Shown piece after piece: positions 1 through 8,496 of a stretch of DNA of 41,808 nt. Every line of letters starts with the position of its first letter. Within the stretch, counting starts at the first letter, position 1. The DNA is taken from assembly GCA_026390445.1 (NCBI GenBank), contig JAPLFX010000012.1, positions 1 to 41,808 on the forward strand, given 5' to 3'. The notes below the pieces were generated by a model, which made no database searches, had not been told where the DNA came from, and saw only the letters and a program-made list of their open reading frames with translations. Source of the stretch: Pseudomonadota bacterium. GTDB lineage: Bacteria; Bdellovibrionota_B; Oligoflexia; Oligoflexales; CAIYRB01. Made by a program: the position numbers and the translations under genes.

Positions 1-266
1 CTGGATGCTTCCATGCCGCTGCCGTTGCTCGGCTCCCTTCCCTTCTCCACGCTGCATGCTGTTGGGATCACCAAAAAAAGCAAAGTAAATCGCAATCTAC
101 TTAAAAGCATGTCGTTCCTCCAATTTCAAATAATACCAAAAGCCGTCACCGGGGTAGTTATCGGTTGGCATATTTCAAAACTTAATAAATTTTAGCAGTT
201 GTTTCTTATCCCAGTTATAACAGCTGATTGTGTGTACATCATGCCTTCTGTTCATTTAAAACCAGG
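1..266. other. No recognisable gene; left-edge intergenic DNA
   Basis: The first 60 or so bases are GC-rich and the rest is AT-rich. A plus-strand frame is open up to a stop at 195, but its translation has no family resemblance and no convincing ribosome-binding site. A minus-strand ATG at 57 opens a frame running off the left edge, also without a good SD sequence. I see no RNA gene or mobile element. Confidence 0.4.
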
Positions 267-288
267 CGTCAATATTAAAAAATTGACG
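267..288. repeat. Perfect 7-bp inverted repeat overlapping the -35 box
   Basis: CGTCAAT (267-273) and ATTGACG (282-288) are perfect inverted repeats separated by eight A/T-rich bases. The right arm contains the TTGACG -35 hexamer of the promoter at 283-311. This placement suits an operator that would block RNA polymerase. The same bases could form a short hairpin ending transcription from the left. Neither role can be settled from sequence. Confidence 0.5.
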
Positions 289-311
289 GATTATATATAC
301 TATAATATAAT
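283..311 (+). promoter_or_regulatory. Sigma-70-type promoter of the left polysaccharide gene group
   Basis: TTGACG (283-288) and TATAAT (306-311) are separated by 17 bp, a near-perfect housekeeping promoter. Transcription should begin near 318, about 80 nt before the ATG at 398. A second overlapping TATAAT at 301-306 would give a spacer too short to work with this -35. The promoter appears intact although the first gene behind it is broken, so it probably still drives the glycosyltransferase and second acyltransferase. Confidence 0.7.
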
Positions 312-397
312 GATCCCTGCATACTAAGAGCAAGATTCCCCGCCCAATCTAATAAATCAATAGTATTTAGTAACTTGAACCCTGTGATTGGAACGCC

Positions 398-1424
398 ATG
401 AGCCAGTCTAGAAATCTTGACTTAGATAAACTCCGCGCCGTGGCGGTCTTGATGACCATGATGGTGCATTTTCCGCGGCTCAAGGCATAGCTTTTTTCGG
501 CTTACGCCGGCGATTGTGACGGTGTTGTTCGCCTATTTTACGGCCGGCTACCTGCTCGAAGGGGCGGACTTCTTCAGCGGATTTAGTCCCGCGAAGGAGG
601 TCTTTGCCATATTTACCTACCAATACAATTTGTTCGCTGCTGCAACCGGTGGCGGCAAATTAATTTGGCACTGGAGTCTTTCGGCGGAAGAGCAGTTCTA
701 CATGATTTTCCCCTTCTTCATGTTTCTCGTCCCCAAACCTAAACACCGGATCATCGTCATTTTGGCCTTGTTGGCAGTCGTTACCTTTGTCGTTCGTCCG
801 TTTGGACTCCTGCTTTTTCGCGCAGGACCTTGGCTAACCGCGCAGGATTTAGGCGTGGCGACTGTTCTGCCACATTATCGCTCAGATGCCATCTTATATG
901 GGTTGCTGCTGTTCAGCTTAAGCGGATTTTCGTGGTACCCGCTGATAAAAATCCAGATTTTAGCCCATTCAAGGATCCTTGCCACCGCAGTCAGCGCGGT
1001 ATTGATCTTGATTTTGGCTTACGCTCCAGGCCTTTGCTACTCCTACAATGCGACGATGGTGACGGTATCTTTAGTCTCTTTCGTGCTGGTCTGGATCGCG
1101 TCCTACAATAGCAATGTCATATTGCCTTTGAAGCTGCCGTATTGGGATCAGAGCTTGGCCTGGATAGGCACTCGGTCGTATGGACTCTACCTGCTCAATG
1201 TCCCGACAAATTTAACGATGAAGAGCGCCTTCGAAAAGCTCGCTCTCCATGGCTTGGATCTACCCTACGCCGTGCGGTTTCCCGTGACGCTCGCCATGTT
1301 TATGCTCCTTGCGGAGTTACTATACCGCTGCATCGAGCAGCCATTTCTGCGCATGGGTGGCCGCTACGCCAAAAGTATCTTGGGCTTAATCAAGCCAAAC
1401 ACCACGCAAACCACGCCAAGCTAG
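398..1424 (+). pseudogene. Acyltransferase-3 family gene disrupted by an internal deletion
   Basis: The family is integral membrane O-acyltransferases that decorate surface polysaccharides. An ATG at 398 opens with the family N-terminus (LDKLRAVAVL, then the catalytic-type His in MMVHFP) but stops at TAG 488-490 after 30 codons. The rest continues in another frame from about 492 with FFRLTPAI, then HWSLSAEEQFY and about eight hydrophobic helices to the stop at 1424. Against the intact paralogue at 2233-3417, roughly 50 codons are missing, including the segment that normally carries GxDLFFxLSGFL. A deletion plus frame change is the simplest reading. A GTG at 516 could begin a truncated protein, but it would lack the catalytic His. 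A sequencing error could restore frame but not the lost segment. Confidence 0.75.
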
Positions 1425-1441
1425 TTATTTAAGGACTCCCA

Positions 1442-2236
1442 ATGATGCACCTGCTTGAGTCGTCCTCGCTGCTGATTACCCACTACAATCGCAGTGCCTC
1501 CCTCGAACGATTGCTGCGTTCGTTTCGAGATCTCGGAGTCGTATTTGCAAAGGTCGTTGTTTCTGATGACGGTAGTCAGCCTGAGCACCTCGAAAAGCTG
1601 ACCCAGCTACAGTTGGACTACAAGTTCCAACTCGTCACGACGCCCATCAACAAAGGTCTCGGCAATAATATCAACAAGGGCCAAGATCGAATCACAACGC
1701 CTTACACGCTGTATGTTCAAGAGGATTTTTTACCGACAGCCGCTTTCCCGCAGGCTTTCGCCCGTGCCCTTAACATGATGGAGCAAGAAGCTAGCATCGA
1801 CCTGATTCGGTTCTACAACCATGATCTCGTGTATCCTGGTCTTCGTCCGTTCCGTGATGGATTTTCAGATATGTCTTTTCGCGTCTTTCGGCCAGGGACT
1901 GCGAAGTTTTTTTGTTACAGCGATACCCCGCACTTGCGCCGTCACGATTTCTTTAAGCGGTTTGGAAGGTATAGCGAAGGCGTTAAAGCCATCAAGTGCG
2001 AAAAGGGCATGGTCATGTCTGTTCTGCAAGCTAAAGGTCGCTGCCTGATTGCAGACAAAAACGATCTATTTGTCCATGAAAACTCTGAGGACGAACCTAG
2101 TACTCAGGACTACAGTGCTTTTTTTCGGATCCGTCGCTTGATCCCCGGGCCAATCTTCACCGCCGCTTGGACGGTCAAGTTGACCATGCAGTTATTTTTC
2201 CACAAATATCGCAATGATCAAGAGGCCTTCTCATGA
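1442..2236 (+). CDS. Family-2-like glycosyltransferase
   Basis: This 264-residue cytoplasmic protein should transfer a sugar from a nucleotide-sugar donor during polysaccharide assembly. Its N-terminus has the GT-A pattern: LLITHYNR at residues 10-17, then VVVSDDGS around 38-45, and YVQEDFLP near residues 96-103, where the metal-binding Asp-x-Asp is replaced by Gln-Glu-Asp. No membrane helix is evident. AAGGA at 1431-1435 precedes ATG 1442; an in-frame ATG at 1445 is also possible. The stop overlaps the next start by four bases (ATGA), so it is translationally coupled to the acyltransferase. The donor and acceptor sugars cannot be predicted. Confidence 0.8.
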   Translation: MMHLLESSSLLITHYNRSASLERLLRSFRDLGVVFAKVVVSDDGSQPEHLEKLTQLQLDYKFQLVTTPINKGLGNNINKGQDRITTPYTLYVQEDFLPTAAFPQAFARALNMMEQEASIDLIRFYNHDLVYPGLRPFRDGFSDMSFRVFRPGTAKFFCYSDTPHLRRHDFFKRFGRYSEGVKAIKCEKGMVMSVLQAKGRCLIADKNDLFVHENSEDEPSTQDYSAFFRIRRLIPGPIFTAAWTVKLTMQLFFHKYRNDQEAFS

Positions 2237-3417
2237 TCTCAAGTACCCCTCGCCCCTTAGGGCAGGGCCATATCCCAGCGTTGGATGGCATCCGCGGTTT
2301 AGCCATTTTTATGGTCATGGCCGTGCATTTTATCGTCGTTTTTCAGCCTGTTACAGTGTTCCAACGAGGCATCTACAATGCCAGCGGTTATGGCACCTTG
2401 GGCATCGATCTATTTTTTATCCTGTCGGGATTTTTGATCACAGGAATATTGCAGGATAGTAAAGCTCAACGCCGCTATTTCCGTAATTTTTTTATCCGTC
2501 GACTGCTGCGGATTTTCCCTCTGTACTACGCGGTGTTGCTCAGCATCTATGGTGGCATTGCCGTCGCCAGCCGTTTTGGCTTTGCTGCGGATCCGAAGCT
2601 GCTCGAGGCTCAGCCGTGGGCATGGTCCTACCTCATCAACCTTTTTATCGCCCGCGAAGGTGCTTGGACGGTGCCGTATATTGGTCATTTTTGGTCGCTT
2701 GCGGTCGAAGAGCAATTCTATATGGTGTGGCCATTTGTCGTTTATTTCTTGTCACCAAAGCGACTGATAGTGGTCAGTGGCATTTTGGTTGTATTCGCAA
2801 CGCTCTGTCATCTGATCCTCGATGCACAAGGCGTCTCTTTTGTGACCGTGCATGTGTTAACCCCTTGTCGCCTGAATGCGCTTTGTGCCGGTGCATGTTT
2901 GGCGTCTTGGCTGCGCTTACCAGCGACCCAATTGGGCGGAGTTAGCCTTGCCAAAAGGCGCGCTTGGCAACTGGTGGTCGCAGCGACCTTGATCAAGGTT
3001 GTCATCTACGTATTAGTCGTTTTTTGGCCCAGTCTTGTCAATGATCTGGAAGCCTTTCGTGCACTGAGTTGGATAGGTCTGTTTGCGGCGCTGCATTTGG
3101 CGGCAGTGGCCGTTAAGCCTGAGTCAATACTGCACCGCTTGTTAGTCCTGCGACCGCTTTTGTTTCTTGGCAAGTACAGCTACGGCATCTATGTTTTTCA
3201 CCACTTCTTTTCGTGGCCGAGTTTGCACTACCACCTTGTCGACCGAATGGCCGGCATACTTGGGAGCTTGACCGCGGCCGTGCTAGTCAATGTAACACTC
3301 GGGATGGTCGCTTCGATCACCGTTGCATGGCTCAGCTACCATGCCTTTGAAAAGCATTTTTTGAAGTTTAAGGATATCTTGGCCCCGAGTGCCGCACGCG
3401 CACCTTCGGCTTCTTGA
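2233..3417 (+). CDS. Acyltransferase-3 family membrane O-acyltransferase
   Basis: This 394-residue inner-membrane enzyme probably transfers acetyl or a similar acyl group onto a sugar of the surface polysaccharide. It has the complete family signature: LDGIRGLAIF followed by the catalytic-type His32, GIDLFFILSGFLITG at about 57-71, the Arg-rich RRLLRIFP at 89-96, and SLAVEEQFYMVWPF in the centre. About ten hydrophobic helices follow. The C-terminal HHFFSWPS and FEKHFLKFK are typical. It is coupled by a 4-bp overlap to the glycosyltransferase and is an intact paralogue of the broken gene at 398-1424. AAGAGG lies seven bases before the ATG. The acyl group and target are unknown. Confidence 0.88.
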   Translation: MISSTPRPLGQGHIPALDGIRGLAIFMVMAVHFIVVFQPVTVFQRGIYNASGYGTLGIDLFFILSGFLITGILQDSKAQRRYFRNFFIRRLLRIFPLYYAVLLSIYGGIAVASRFGFAADPKLLEAQPWAWSYLINLFIAREGAWTVPYIGHFWSLAVEEQFYMVWPFVVYFLSPKRLIVVSGILVVFATLCHLILDAQGVSFVTVHVLTPCRLNALCAGACLASWLRLPATQLGGVSLAKRRAWQLVVAATLIKVVIYVLVVFWPSLVNDLEAFRALSWIGLFAALHLAAVAVKPESILHRLLVLRPLLFLGKYSYGIYVFHHFFSWPSLHYHLVDRMAGILGSLTAAVLVNVTLGMVASITVAWLSYHAFEKHFLKFKDILAPSAARAPSAS

Positions 3418-3435
3418 GCCCTGTTGCTCTAGGTG

Positions 3436-4968
3436 CTACGAAGATCGTCCAAGCAATCGCTTTAAGCTGCCAGCAACATCCTTAGCATCCTGAGGTGTGA
3501 CGAGACGAGTTGCGGCAAGGAACGCGGGTATAAAGAATGCGTATAGCAGCAGGCGATGCAGCAATGGTAGGGCATACCAGGCACTGTCGAAGCCGACTAA
3601 AATGAGACAGGGGACTAAGGCAATGCCCATCTTTGCCAGCAGTCTGGCACCCGCGAATTTAAAGCTCGACAAGCGTAGGAAGAGCATGCATTCAACGCAC
3701 TGCGTCACCGCAGTTGCTGCTGCAGCGCCAGTTCCACCGCCCCCATGGCCTAATTTTTCATACCCTAGTGGTATAAAGAGCAAGTCGCTGAATAGGTTGA
3801 CGAGGCAGCCGATGGCAACAACGGTCGCAGTGACCCGGCCATTGCTTGTACAAAAGGAGTGAAATCCCAAAAAGACTGCCAGATACGATACGATCAAGCT
3901 CGGGCCAAAACTCATAAACATCTGGCCGGCGGCAGCGAACTCATTGCCGTAAATAAGGACGATGGCGTCACGACCAAAGGCGGTCAAAAATACCCCTAGG
4001 GGTACGGTGACTGCTAGGATGACTTTCAGTGACTTGGCCATCATCGTCCGGTATCCGCTTTGGTCGTGCACATACAACCGATTCAAATCGGGAAAAAATG
4101 CCTGACCAAAGATGGGTACAAAGAGCATGAAGACACTCGACAGCCTGGAACTGGCTGCATACAAGCCAATTTCCTCAAACGACGTGAAGCGTTCGAGAAA
4201 TGCTGAGTCAATGCTGCCATTTATTTTTCCCATTAGCCCCGCTGCGAAGAACAGGATGCTGCTGCCGAGAAGTCCCTTTAGCAGCAGCGGATTAAATCCC
4301 GCACCAACCAATTGGATCGACCTTGATTCTCGCCTACAAATGGCCAATGTGGCCACTTGGGCTAAGAGTCCTCCGACGGCAATCCAGGTTACCCCGAGTC
4401 CTGCTAGGAGGAGGATAGAAATGACCATGGCATTTAGGGCGCGGCTAATAATATTTAAAATCGACGTAAAACGTATTCTGCTCATCGCCACAAAAATGGG
4501 CTGATAGATATTTAGGCAAAGAAGGGTGAAGTACTGCATAGATGAGGTAATGAGGGTGATACCGATGGTCTTTTGATCGTGCCCCATCATGATCATATAG
4601 GCGGCGATCACAGCTAAGAGAATGATCCCCATAATGGTGGCAAATCTCAGAACCGAGTCAAATATCTCACGCGCATGTTCGGGTCTAGACGGTATCTGCT
4701 TGGATATATAATCGGGAATACCGAGAGTCATAAACGGCAGAATAAGCATGGGAAATGTTTCACCAAAGAATAGAAGTCCGGCACTTTCGCTGCCAAGGTA
4801 CCTCGGTACAAGGATTTTAGGGACGAGGCCGAGTGGAATGGTGATGGCTATCGATAACGAAAGCATAGACACATTTTTCAACATGGCTCGTTTAGGCAGC
4901 ACATGCCCAGCTGCGCCTGGGCCTGAAGGCGTGGCATTTCTGGCTGATCCATGCTCATCATCTGTCAC
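3436..4968 (-). CDS. Wzx-like polysaccharide flippase (MOP superfamily)
   Basis: This 510-residue integral membrane protein has about 12-14 hydrophobic segments in the MATE/MOP layout. It includes an early helix (MLSLSIAITIPLGLVPKI) followed by a conserved-looking LVPRYLGSESAGLLFF stretch. By family it would flip lipid-linked oligosaccharide units to the periplasm, where the Wzy-like protein at 8493-9848 could polymerise them. The start is GTG at 4968, overlapping the TGA of the upstream glycosyltransferase as GTGA, so translation is coupled. It converges with the acyltransferase ending at 3417, with only 18 bp between and no visible terminator. Substrate specificity cannot be read from sequence. 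Confidence 0.85.
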   Translation of the reverse strand: MTDDEHGSARNATPSGPGAAGHVLPKRAMLKNVSMLSLSIAITIPLGLVPKILVPRYLGSESAGLLFFGETFPMLILPFMTLGIPDYISKQIPSRPEHAREIFDSVLRFATIMGIILLAVIAAYMIMMGHDQKTIGITLITSSMQYFTLLCLNIYQPIFVAMSRIRFTSILNIISRALNAMVISILLLAGLGVTWIAVGGLLAQVATLAICRRESRSIQLVGAGFNPLLLKGLLGSSILFFAAGLMGKINGSIDSAFLERFTSFEEIGLYAASSRLSSVFMLFVPIFGQAFFPDLNRLYVHDQSGYRTMMAKSLKVILAVTVPLGVFLTAFGRDAIVLIYGNEFAAAGQMFMSFGPSLIVSYLAVFLGFHSFCTSNGRVTATVVAIGCLVNLFSDLLFIPLGYEKLGHGGGGTGAAAATAVTQCVECMLFLRLSSFKFAGARLLAKMGIALVPCLILVGFDSAWYALPLLHRLLLYAFFIPAFLAATRLVTPQDAKDVAGSLKRLLGRSS

Positions 4969-6083
4969 AGAATGCCTCGGTTGGCGGCTACACGCTTAAC
5001 TGCCGCTGCTACGTCACTTGCGAAAAGCGTATAACGATGGCGCGAAGACTCAATATATGCTCGTGCATTCGCACCCAATCTAGCTGCCTCTGCAGGGTTG
5101 GCCCAGAGGCTAAGGATAGCCTGCTTTAAAGCGCTGGGGCTTGACGGGTCGACGAAGATCCCGGTCACACCGTGCTCAATCGTATCAATTTGGCCGCTAG
5201 TCCTGGTGCAAATCACAGCTTTTCCACAGGCCATCGCCTCCAAAATCACCGTGATACCATTGTCTGTTTCGGTATCGAGCAGCGGTACGACGACAAATCG
5301 GCAATTGCGATAAAGATCCCTGATCTCTAAGGTTGTCGCTGGGCGCAGGGAGATATTTGCGGGCAGAGACTCTGCCACCTGATCGGGTGCTAACCTGAGG
5401 GCGCGAAGGCGTCCCGGGATGCGAATCTCTCGTGCCGCGATGCGACAGCTTATTTCGGTGCCGCCCACAGCCGCGATAAGGGTGGCAAAGTCGCGCATTT
5501 CTGCACCGGCCGAAAGAATGAAGTCGGTTGAAGCAGTGGGTTCGATGGCTGGGGAATCGGTAGGGCGGGGGGTCCAGAATAAATGGTCAACTTGGTGCTG
5601 AACTAAGGTGAATTTGGCGGCGGGAATATTCATTGTAGTGGTTGCAAGGTCTCGCTGCCGAGAACTCCAGGTGATGATGCTGTCGATATTTTGATGAACA
5701 AGCCGCAATAGTCCCTTGATGTTTGGCTTTGTCATCCAATAAAGCAAAGCCACGTGCGTTTGCCGCTTTCTGGTGAATGCTTGGAGCAGGGCCAAAAACA
5801 CGGCAACTTGCTCGGACCAGGTGACGATGACGTCATAGTTCTTCCTGACGCGAAAGACCTCGAGCGCAAGTGCCGCATATTGAGGCAGAACGCGATAGAT
5901 TGCTCGCCACAGGAGTGGCGCGGCATCGGTCATGGTTAGATCGTGGCAATCGTTACCTAGGGCTGCTTCAAATGCCGAAAATCGAGGCATAAGGCCTGCC
6001 TTTTCGACCTGCAGAGCTTTGGCACGCTGTTCAGGGCTACGCCGTCCCTGAATGATAAGCAAAACCTTCAATTGAGACTCCAC
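4965..6083 (-). CDS. Family-4-like glycosyltransferase (GT-B fold)
   Basis: This 372-residue protein has a GT-B-type C-terminal half. VVPLLDTETDNGITVILEAM at roughly residues 263-282 is a variant of the family-1/4 nucleotide-sugar site with its E-x7-E spacing. It is followed by ACGKAVICTRTSGQIDTIEHG and GIFVDP, which bind the nucleotide part of the donor. The N-terminal half contains hydrophobic stretches (YDVIVTWSEQVAVFLALLQ) that may touch the membrane. The start is GTG at 6083 and the SD sequence is weak, so the exact N-terminus is uncertain. It forms a two-gene minus-strand unit with the flippase and is transcribed away from the Wzz operon. Confidence 0.82.
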   Translation of the reverse strand: MESQLKVLLIIQGRRSPEQRAKALQVEKAGLMPRFSAFEAALGNDCHDLTMTDAAPLLWRAIYRVLPQYAALALEVFRVRKNYDVIVTWSEQVAVFLALLQAFTRKRQTHVALLYWMTKPNIKGLLRLVHQNIDSIITWSSRQRDLATTTMNIPAAKFTLVQHQVDHLFWTPRPTDSPAIEPTASTDFILSAGAEMRDFATLIAAVGGTEISCRIAAREIRIPGRLRALRLAPDQVAESLPANISLRPATTLEIRDLYRNCRFVVVPLLDTETDNGITVILEAMACGKAVICTRTSGQIDTIEHGVTGIFVDPSSPSALKQAILSLWANPAEAARLGANARAYIESSRHRYTLFASDVAAAVKRVAANRGIL

Positions 6084-6444
6084 ATCCGAGGTCCATTCAT
6101 CAGTACATGGTCGAAATTGTTTGGATACATTAGGGTTGGATTATAGGGGAGATTGGATATCTGTGGCCGCAATTGGAATTATATATATAAACAAATCAGA
6201 AATATATCATGGTAGGGAGGCATTACGTGACATAGATGGCCTAGTCAACCCCGAATATTTTGACTAATAGCCTGAATTATCAGCCCTATAGATCGATCCT
6301 CTGAACCTTCGTCTGGATATGATTTTGACAGAATTTCACGCAATGTTATAATACCCAGTAGCTCCAACCGACTTTTACCTTAAAAGACTTCGCTCTGTGT
6401 TTTCTGCCTTGGTCTTTCCCCTGCAAAAATTTGAGTAGAGAATC
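6084..6444. promoter_or_regulatory. AT-rich divergent intergenic region of the polysaccharide locus
   Basis: These 361 bp separate the divergent glycosyltransferase and copolymerase genes. The plus-strand promoter at 6325-6352 is clear. For the minus-strand gene, ATTATA sequences at 6140-6145 and 6178-6183 could be -10 boxes read in reverse, but neither has a good -35 at the right distance. A run of alternating T and A at 6179-6190 is self-complementary. I see no coding sequence or RNA gene. Confidence 0.5.
6325..6352 (+). promoter_or_regulatory. Consensus sigma-70-type promoter of the Wzz/Wzy operon
   Basis: TTGACA (6325-6330) and TATAAT (6347-6352) are both exact consensus hexamers, separated by 16 bp. 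Transcription should start near 6359, leaving a leader of about 85 nt before ATG 6445. It probably drives the copolymerase, polymerase/ligase, 60-residue protein and perhaps the di-heme peroxidase as one transcript. Confidence 0.75.
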
Positions 6445-8496
6445 ATGAGCCCAAAAGATGGCACGGTGGCGGGAGACGCCAGCGGCGAGTCGCAATTCCA
6501 CGATTCGATGGCCGAAGATATTCCTATGCCCATGCCGGGCTTGGATTATCTGTTTGGAGTCGTGCGTCGCAATGCGATGATGTCCATCCTGTTAATCGCA
6601 ATGCTTTCGCCGGTCGCGCTGATTGCAGTCCTTCGCGGCAAGGCCATCTACGAATCAACGTTGATCATCCATTACGACAACAACGATGTGCTGGATTTTG
6701 AATCCGCTGCGGGACATAGTGAATTTCCCATCATCTTCGCGTTTATGAAATTGAAGCTTACCGACATCGAGTTCATGGAGCAGTTGGCCACAATCTATCC
6801 CGCGACCAAGAAGCCAGCGCTTCTTGAATCTTTGCCGCTGCCGCAGCCGGTCTTAAGTTTCGTCAAAGGGCTGTCGAAGAGGCCGCCTTCGAACGCCAGC
6901 GAACTTACGTCTCAAGCTCGTGCTTTGATGGAAAGTATCACCGTTTCTGTCGATTTGTCCGGGGGTGTGCAGACGCCAATGTTGCGCCTCGTAGCAACTG
7001 CACCGACCTCTGTAGAGGCACAGCGGTTGGCCAGTGCCGCTGGAAAGCTGCTGAGCGATTATTACTATGCAGACGAACTGCGTCGCGCGAGTAGTAAATC
7101 AGCGTATTTTACGGCAATGCTAGCTAAGCCGATGGTGCGGGATTTAGGTGCGCCACCTGCACAAAAGAGTGACGCCGGCCGAAATTCCCAAGCCGAGGGT
7201 AAGCAGCAGCTGGCGGAAAGCCGTCTAAAGTCCTTGCAGATTCGCGACAAAATTCGTCAATTAACGGAGAACCTTGCAAGTATTCGTCTGAGACGAGCGA
7301 AGCTAGAGCAGGATGTTGAGGCCATGGCCCTGCGCTACGGTCCATTTCACCCAAAGATGGCTTCTGCAAAGCGCGAACTAGCTGAGTTTACCAGGACTGC
7401 AAATGAGAAGGTCATAGCCGATCAATTATCTGATCTTCAGGAGCAGTTGCTTAGTTTTGACACCGAGGGTGGTGTTTCAGTCATGGCCCGCCGTCCGCCG
7501 TCTGGTGCCGAGGAGGTGGTACAGGGGCTGCCAGAACGCTTAAGTCTATACCTGCTAAAGCAGCTCGCGTTGGAGCAACAATCTCTTGAACCGGCACAGC
7601 GAATACACCTGAGCGTCATCGGTGATGCGACCCTGGCGCCAGCACCGGTGAAGTCGCAGCGGCCAAAGATGGCCATTATGGCCATCGGGTTTATTGTTGC
7701 TCTGGTGGTTGTTGTGACCGTTGTGCGGGAGCTACTTGCTACCACTGCGGTTGATGCTTGGCCGGTTGCTATCCGGTATCGACTTCATAGCTTGATGACG
7801 GTGCCACCTTGGGTTTTCAAGCGGCACGAGCGGCTTGATGCCGAAGCGGTGAGAAGCCTAATCTCTGATCTTATCCCAGAAAGGTCTGGTGCTCTGAAGC
7901 GGGGGAACTCTAAGAAAAACCCGGTGTTGTTGTATCGAACTATTAGCCATTGGATGCATACGAAGATGACCGGGCATGTTTTGTTGGTTCTGAAGGGTGC
8001 GGAGCAGCCTTCGTGCAGTTCATTTATTGCAAATCTGGCGAATATTTACAGTATCGACTATGCCGGTCGAGTTCTGGTGATTGACTTCGATGTACAAGAT
8101 CCAGTGGCTGGAGACGACGAGAGACGCGGTCAAGGAATGGCTGACATTCTCATTAAGCGTGAAAACTGGAAGAGTGTTTGCCAGTATCGCAATAGCCGAA
8201 GGTCGTTTGATCTCGTGCAGTCGGCGGTCGCCCCAGGTTGCAGGATGTCAGAACTGTTAAGCGCCCCGTCCTTCAACGATTTAATGGCCACGTTGAAGAA
8301 GAATTACAGCATGATCATAGTCATTGGATTTGGTGCCGAACAATTCGTCGAAAACAGCTCACTCCTTTCTCAGGCCAGCGATACGCTTCTCATTGTTGAA
8401 GCGAATAGGTCCAAATTTAAGTATTTATCACAGTTGGTAGGCTCACTTCCAAAGGGTAGGCAACATACCTTTGTAACGTTGGACTCGCGTAAATGA
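6445..8496 (+). CDS. Wzz/Wzc-like polysaccharide copolymerase with a degenerate BY-kinase domain
   Basis: This 683-residue inner-membrane protein should control chain length and export of the polysaccharide. Residues 44-63 form the first helix. A periplasmic part with long helices follows; ALRYGPFHPKM (about 294-304) matches the family's conserved Tyr...His-Pro region. A Pro-containing helix lies at about 406-430. Residues 510-683 resemble a bacterial tyrosine kinase domain. VLVIDFDVQDP (543-553) resembles Walker A', but the expected P-loop (513-532) reads KGAEQPSCSSF and has no Gly-Lys-Ser/Thr. The expected Walker B region reads IIVIGFGAEQ. There is no Tyr-rich tail. The kinase is therefore probably inactive or purely structural. 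The stop overlaps the next start by 4 bp. Confidence 0.82.
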   Translation: MSPKDGTVAGDASGESQFHDSMAEDIPMPMPGLDYLFGVVRRNAMMSILLIAMLSPVALIAVLRGKAIYESTLIIHYDNNDVLDFESAAGHSEFPIIFAFMKLKLTDIEFMEQLATIYPATKKPALLESLPLPQPVLSFVKGLSKRPPSNASELTSQARALMESITVSVDLSGGVQTPMLRLVATAPTSVEAQRLASAAGKLLSDYYYADELRRASSKSAYFTAMLAKPMVRDLGAPPAQKSDAGRNSQAEGKQQLAESRLKSLQIRDKIRQLTENLASIRLRRAKLEQDVEAMALRYGPFHPKMASAKRELAEFTRTANEKVIADQLSDLQEQLLSFDTEGGVSVMARRPPSGAEEVVQGLPERLSLYLLKQLALEQQSLEPAQRIHLSVIGDATLAPAPVKSQRPKMAIMAIGFIVALVVVVTVVRELLATTAVDAWPVAIRYRLHSLMTVPPWVFKRHERLDAEAVRSLISDLIPERSGALKRGNSKKNPVLLYRTISHWMHTKMTGHVLLVLKGAEQPSCSSFIANLANIYSIDYAGRVLVIDFDVQDPVAGDDERRGQGMADILIKRENWKSVCQYRNSRRSFDLVQSAVAPGCRMSELLSAPSFNDLMATLKKNYSMIIVIGFGAEQFVENSSLLSQASDTLLIVEANRSKFKYLSQLVGSLPKGRQHTFVTLDSRK

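Noticed and set aside
13-195. 60-codon open frame at the left edge
   Set aside because: No SD sequence, no family resemblance and a composition shift in the middle; probably chance.
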